Assembly (NCBI GenBank): GCA_964607755.1
Contig: CAZSMC010000134.1
Coordinates: 1 to 6,953 of the forward strand
Direction: 5' to 3'
DNA length: 6,953 bases
From: CAZSMC01 sp964607755
GTDB taxonomy: Bacteria > Zhuqueibacterota > Zhuqueibacteria > Residuimicrobiales > Krinioviventaceae
Shown here piece by piece: positions 5,167 through 6,953 of the stretch (position 1 is its first letter; each line of letters begins with the position of its first letter). A program made the translations under genes and the position numbers. A model generated the notes under the pieces. It was not told where the DNA came from. It saw only the letters and a list, made by a program, of their open reading frames with translations, and made no database searches.

Positions 5167-5730
5167 GTGATTCCGATCCTGCAGGCGATTCAGAACGAGT
5201 ACAAATACCTGCCAGAAGATGCCCTGCGCCGGGTGTGCGAAATCACTGATATCCGGCCGGCAGACATTACCGGAGTGTCAACCTTTTATTCTCAGTTCCG
5301 TCACAAACCGGTGGGTGAACACATCATTCATGTGTGCACCGGCACTGCCTGTCATGTCAAGGGCGCGGAACTGGTGCACGACGCGTTCAGGCGTGAACTG
5401 GCAATTCCTGAAAATGACGACACCGATCCCAACGGGCAATTCACGCTGCAAAAAGTGGCATGTTTGGGTTGCTGCACCCTGGCGTCGGTGGTGCAGATCG
5501 ATCAGGTGACCTACGGGTATGTGAGTACTGGAACGGTTCCCAAAGTACTGCTGAATTTTTTCTCCAAAGATCATGAAATAACTGAAAAAAAACAGGCGGG
5601 GCAGGTGGACGAATCCGGCCTGGTGGAGATTCGTGTGGGACTGTTGTCCTGTTGTGTGGCTGCAGGCAGCGGCGTAGTGATGGAACGGGTCGAGTCCTCG
5701 CTGCAGGAACTGGGTGCGCAGGCGCTGTAG
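5167..5730 (+). CDS. nuoE: NuoE/HndA-type [2Fe-2S] subunit, truncated at both ends
   Basis: The 187 residues begin with the helical domain 'IPILQAIQNEYKYLPEDAL' and the 'GVSTFYSQFR' motif, followed by a thioredoxin-like [2Fe-2S] domain. All four cluster ligands are present as C57-x4-C62 ('CTGTAC') and C99-x3-C103 ('CLGCC'). This subunit passes electrons from NAD(P)H via the flavin subunit in complex I or in NAD(P)-linked [FeFe] hydrogenases (HndA/HymA). From about residue 152 a second domain starts ('VEIRVGLLSCCVAAGSG'). This extension is known from hydrogenase-type members, where it continues to a 'VGCVGMC' motif. Here it ends at 'LGAQAL' before that motif. The 5' end is also damaged: homology continues upstream in another frame, and the GTG used here has no Shine-Dalgarno. 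No NuoF or hydrogenase genes follow. It is most likely a remnant, even though its core is intact. The last 72 bases lie in the 84-base direct repeat. Confidence 0.7.
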   Translation: MIPILQAIQNEYKYLPEDALRRVCEITDIRPADITGVSTFYSQFRHKPVGEHIIHVCTGTACHVKGAELVHDAFRRELAIPENDDTDPNGQFTLQKVACLGCCTLASVVQIDQVTYGYVSTGTVPKVLLNFFSKDHEITEKKQAGQVDESGLVEIRVGLLSCCVAAGSGVVMERVESSLQELGAQAL

Positions 5731-6227
5731 GTGGAGACGCAGCATTTGTCGTTGGAAGAATCCCATGTTGTATCGCCTGCGCAGGAGACGCAGGTTCCTG
5801 AGTCACAATTTTGGGAGATGCTGGGGTAAAGATTTGTGTGGTCGTCGTATTCAGCCTGGTCTACGCAATGGTTATTGTTCTGTAAGCATTCTGAGGTGGA
5901 GGGCTCGCAAGAATCGCCGTCCCAGGTGTAGCCTGAGGCGCAGCCGCAATAGATATCATCTCCGCAGCATTCATCAGTAGTTGTGCCTGGGTATTCACCT
6001 ACTCCTGATTCTCCTGCCTTGATAAATACACTGCTTCCATAGCCGCATTTGCTGTTGCATATTGTAGAACTATAATCGCAATCATACCATAAGCTGTTTT
6101 CACAATATTTTGTATAAAAATTACAGTGCTCTTTTAAGCCTGGGTCATCAATATTGTCGCATTGGTATTTTTTGAAAGTTGAGATGTCTTTTTCCAGCCC
6201 GGTCAGAGTCGTAGTAGTGGTTTCCAC
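5571..6227 (-). CDS. cysteine-rich, threonine-linker protein fragment of unknown function
   Basis: This - strand frame is open from 6350 to 5571. GTG 6227 is the only usual start codon inside and it has no Shine-Dalgarno, so the true start is not seen and the gene may lack its 5' end. In order it reads KSKHIAGITLLTPIL (hydrophobic, like the remains of a signal or anchor), a Pro/Thr-rich linker with two runs of five Thr, and then a cysteine-rich region. Counted from the GTG, 18 cysteines fall between residues 23 and 163, in motifs such as 'CGCASGYTWDGDSC' (94-107) and 'CVSCAGDTTWD' (146-156). Such spacing suggests an exported, disulfide-bonded repeat protein. The style is unlike its neighbours and reminds me of surface proteins in DPANN archaea, an impression only. 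The last 50 or so codons are antisense to the NuoE fragment and inside the 84-base repeat, so native coding probably ends near 5730-5742. Confidence 0.45.
   Translation of the reverse strand: METTTTTLTGLEKDISTFKKYQCDNIDDPGLKEHCNFYTKYCENSLWYDCDYSSTICNSKCGYGSSVFIKAGESGVGEYPGTTTDECCGDDIYCGCASGYTWDGDSCEPSTSECLQNNNHCVDQAEYDDHTNLYPSISQNCDSGTCVSCAGDTTWDSSNDKCCVSTYSACAPSSCSEDSTRSITTPLPAATQQDNSPTRISTRPDSSTCPACFFSVIS
5659..5742 (+). repeat. 84-base direct repeat, copy 1 (NuoE 3' end)
   Basis: This stretch recurs at 6870-6953 with only two differences (T5675 against C6886, T5726 against C6937). It spans the last 24 codons of the truncated NuoE frame (through the TAG at 5728-5730) and 12 bases beyond. 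It therefore includes the apparent junction with the Cys-rich frame. Confidence 0.95.
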
Positions 6228-6371
6228 TGTAACAGTTGTTGTCGTGGTCTTGTTAAGGCCTGTTTCGGGTACTGGGGTTTTGTTTTCTACACCTCCCGAA
6301 GGCTCTAATATTGGGGTTAAAAGAGTGATCCCTGCAATATGCTTTGACTTTTAGACCTCCCGACTTTTTTC

Positions 6372-6399
6372 TTGCATTTATATGATATTTCATTAAATT
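6372..6399 (+). promoter_or_regulatory. weak promoter candidate for the coiled-coil membrane protein
   Basis: TTGCAT (6372-6377) and TAAATT (6394-6399) are 16 bases apart, each four of six to consensus, in an AT-rich stretch 30 bases before the ATG. The position is right and the match is modest. Confidence 0.3.
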
Positions 6400-6428
6400 A
6401 GCAGACAAAATTGTAGGGAGGATCAAAA

Positions 6429-6833
6429 ATGCCAGAGACCATAGAAAAACCATTACGCGATGTATTAGGTGAAGAAGCCTCGGACAGCCTGGTTCGTTTT
6501 GTGGATCAAAAACTTGATCAACGGAAACACGAGATGTTGGAATTTATCGAGGAAAAATTTGAGCGGCGGTTGAGTGAGGAGCACGGTCAAATTAATTTGG
6601 CGATCAAGGAAACTGAACAACGTTTAGACAATCGGATCACCGAAGAGATAGCCAAGATAAATGAACGTATCACAACAGAAATATCCAAAGTCAACGAACG
6701 CATTACAGAAGAAATTGCCGGGGTGAAAAATCAAATCTCAGATACCCGCGCCGATCTTATCAAATGGATGTTTATCTTTTGGGTGGGGCAAGTGGCTGTG
6801 ATTATGGGGTTGCTGTTTGCGTTTTTCAAATAA
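6429..6833 (+). CDS. small coiled-coil protein with a C-terminal membrane anchor
   Basis: This 134-residue protein is almost entirely charged helix followed by one membrane span. Residues 1-25 are a short lead (MPETIEKPLRDVLGEEASDS). Residues 26-68 are a charged coiled coil (DQKLDQRKHEMLEFIEEKF and onwards). Three consecutive 11-residue repeats occupy 69-101, each beginning R-I-T and containing E-I: RITEEIAKINE, RITTEISKVNE, RITEEIAGVKN. Such hendecads form right-handed or straight coiled coils. Residues 111-132 (IKWMFIFWVGQVAVIMGLLF) are a clear transmembrane helix, leaving a two- to three-residue tail. It would sit in the inner membrane with the coiled coil probably in the cytoplasm. The family resembles DUF1640/CCDC90-like small proteins, for which no biochemical role is settled. 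The start is set by AGGGAGG (6415-6421), seven bases upstream. It has no operon partner in view. The frame is intact and the gene looks functional. Confidence 0.85.
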   Translation: MPETIEKPLRDVLGEEASDSLVRFVDQKLDQRKHEMLEFIEEKFERRLSEEHGQINLAIKETEQRLDNRITEEIAKINERITTEISKVNERITEEIAGVKNQISDTRADLIKWMFIFWVGQVAVIMGLLFAFFK

Positions 6834-6869
6834 ATTTGCCTGAACGATTACGGTACCATAAAAAGCAAA

Positions 6870-6953
6870 GCTGCAGGCAGCGGCGCAGTGATGGAACGGG
6901 TCGAGTCCTCGCTGCAGGAACTGGGTGCGCAGGCGCCGTAGGTGGAGACGCAG
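6870..6953 (+). repeat. 84-base direct repeat, copy 2, running off the window
   Basis: This is a second copy of 5659-5742 lying 1,211 bases downstream, starting abruptly after AAAA at 6866-6869. The left edge is GCTGCAGGCAGCGG. The match continues to the last base of the window, so its full length is not known. Here it has no upstream NuoE coding context: it begins in the middle of what would be the second domain. On the - strand it keeps the same frame as the tail of the Cys-rich ORF and stops at 6848-6850. Confidence 0.95.

Noticed and set aside
5278..5806. Long - strand frames opposite the NuoE-type gene
   Set aside because: They are Pro/Gln/His-rich shadows of a conserved + strand gene with all four cluster cysteines. 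Only the part right of about 5742 in one frame looks coding.
6253..6453. 66-codon - strand frame with a hydrophobic start
   Set aside because: Its start overlaps the ribosome site and first codons of the coiled-coil gene and its body lies out of frame over the Cys-rich ORF. It has no ribosome site of its own.
5659..6953. Diversity-generating retroelement template/variable repeat pair
   Set aside because: Both differences lie at adenines of copy 1 on the - strand, which is suggestive. But there are only two differences, both are C/T transitions, no reverse transcriptase is present, and the repeat is clearly part of a NuoE-type gene.
5659..6953. Integron attC sites around a gene cassette
   Set aside because: Spacing and the nearby toxin-antitoxin genes invited the idea, but I see no GTTRRRY-type core sites or the expected symmetric arms. 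The repeat is coding sequence.
1..6953. CRISPR array or insertion-sequence transposase
   Set aside because: No regularly spaced short repeats and no transposase-like frame were found. The only long repeat is the 84-base pair.

Overview
The window looks like a piece of a bacterial chromosome from the FCB/KSB1/Calditrichota/Ignavibacteria part of the tree. The main clue is two secreted proteins that end in a 'YPNPFNP'-type C-terminal sorting domain, the FlgD-Ig-like/Por type used by type IX secretion in those lineages. Genes carry good Shine-Dalgarno sites, the promoters are sigma70-like, and the tRNA has no encoded CCA. Lineage is inferred from protein style only.

Layout. (1) 1-72: a CAU-anticodon tRNA. 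(2) 73-2896: two single-gene transcription units on the + strand. Each encodes a signal peptide, an extracellular domain and a T9SS-type sorting domain, and each ends in a clear intrinsic terminator. The first has a sigma70-like promoter about 270 bases upstream and a long leader. The leader holds a 33-codon ORF with an unusually extended Shine-Dalgarno and a compact predicted RNA pseudoknot. (3) 2944-3563: a decayed PQQ-type beta-propeller gene with no 5' end, an in-frame TAG, an internal deletion and a frame change. (4) 3712-5040: two type II toxin-antitoxin modules placed back to back, a RelE/ParE-like pair on the - strand and a VapBC pair on the + strand. They diverge from a shared AT-rich region that carries palindromic candidate operators. 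(5) 5100-5730: a NuoE/HndA-type [2Fe-2S] subunit gene that is broken at its 5' end by a frameshift and cut off inside its C-terminal domain, with no partner subunits beside it. (6) 5571-6350: a - strand cysteine-rich, threonine-rich reading frame that meets the NuoE fragment tail to tail and looks foreign to the rest of the window. (7) 6429-6833: a small coiled-coil protein with one C-terminal membrane helix. (8) 6870-6953: a second, near-identical copy of the 84-base stretch at 5659-5742, running off the window end.

The left third is ordinary, tidy expression of exported proteins. The right two thirds are accessory in character, with gene remnants, addiction modules, a truncated redox gene, an orphan Cys-rich frame and a direct repeat. 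The strongest unexplained signals are the pseudoknotted leader before the first exported protein and the 84-base repeat, which bounds a 1,211-base unit and may mark either a tandem duplication or an assembly join.
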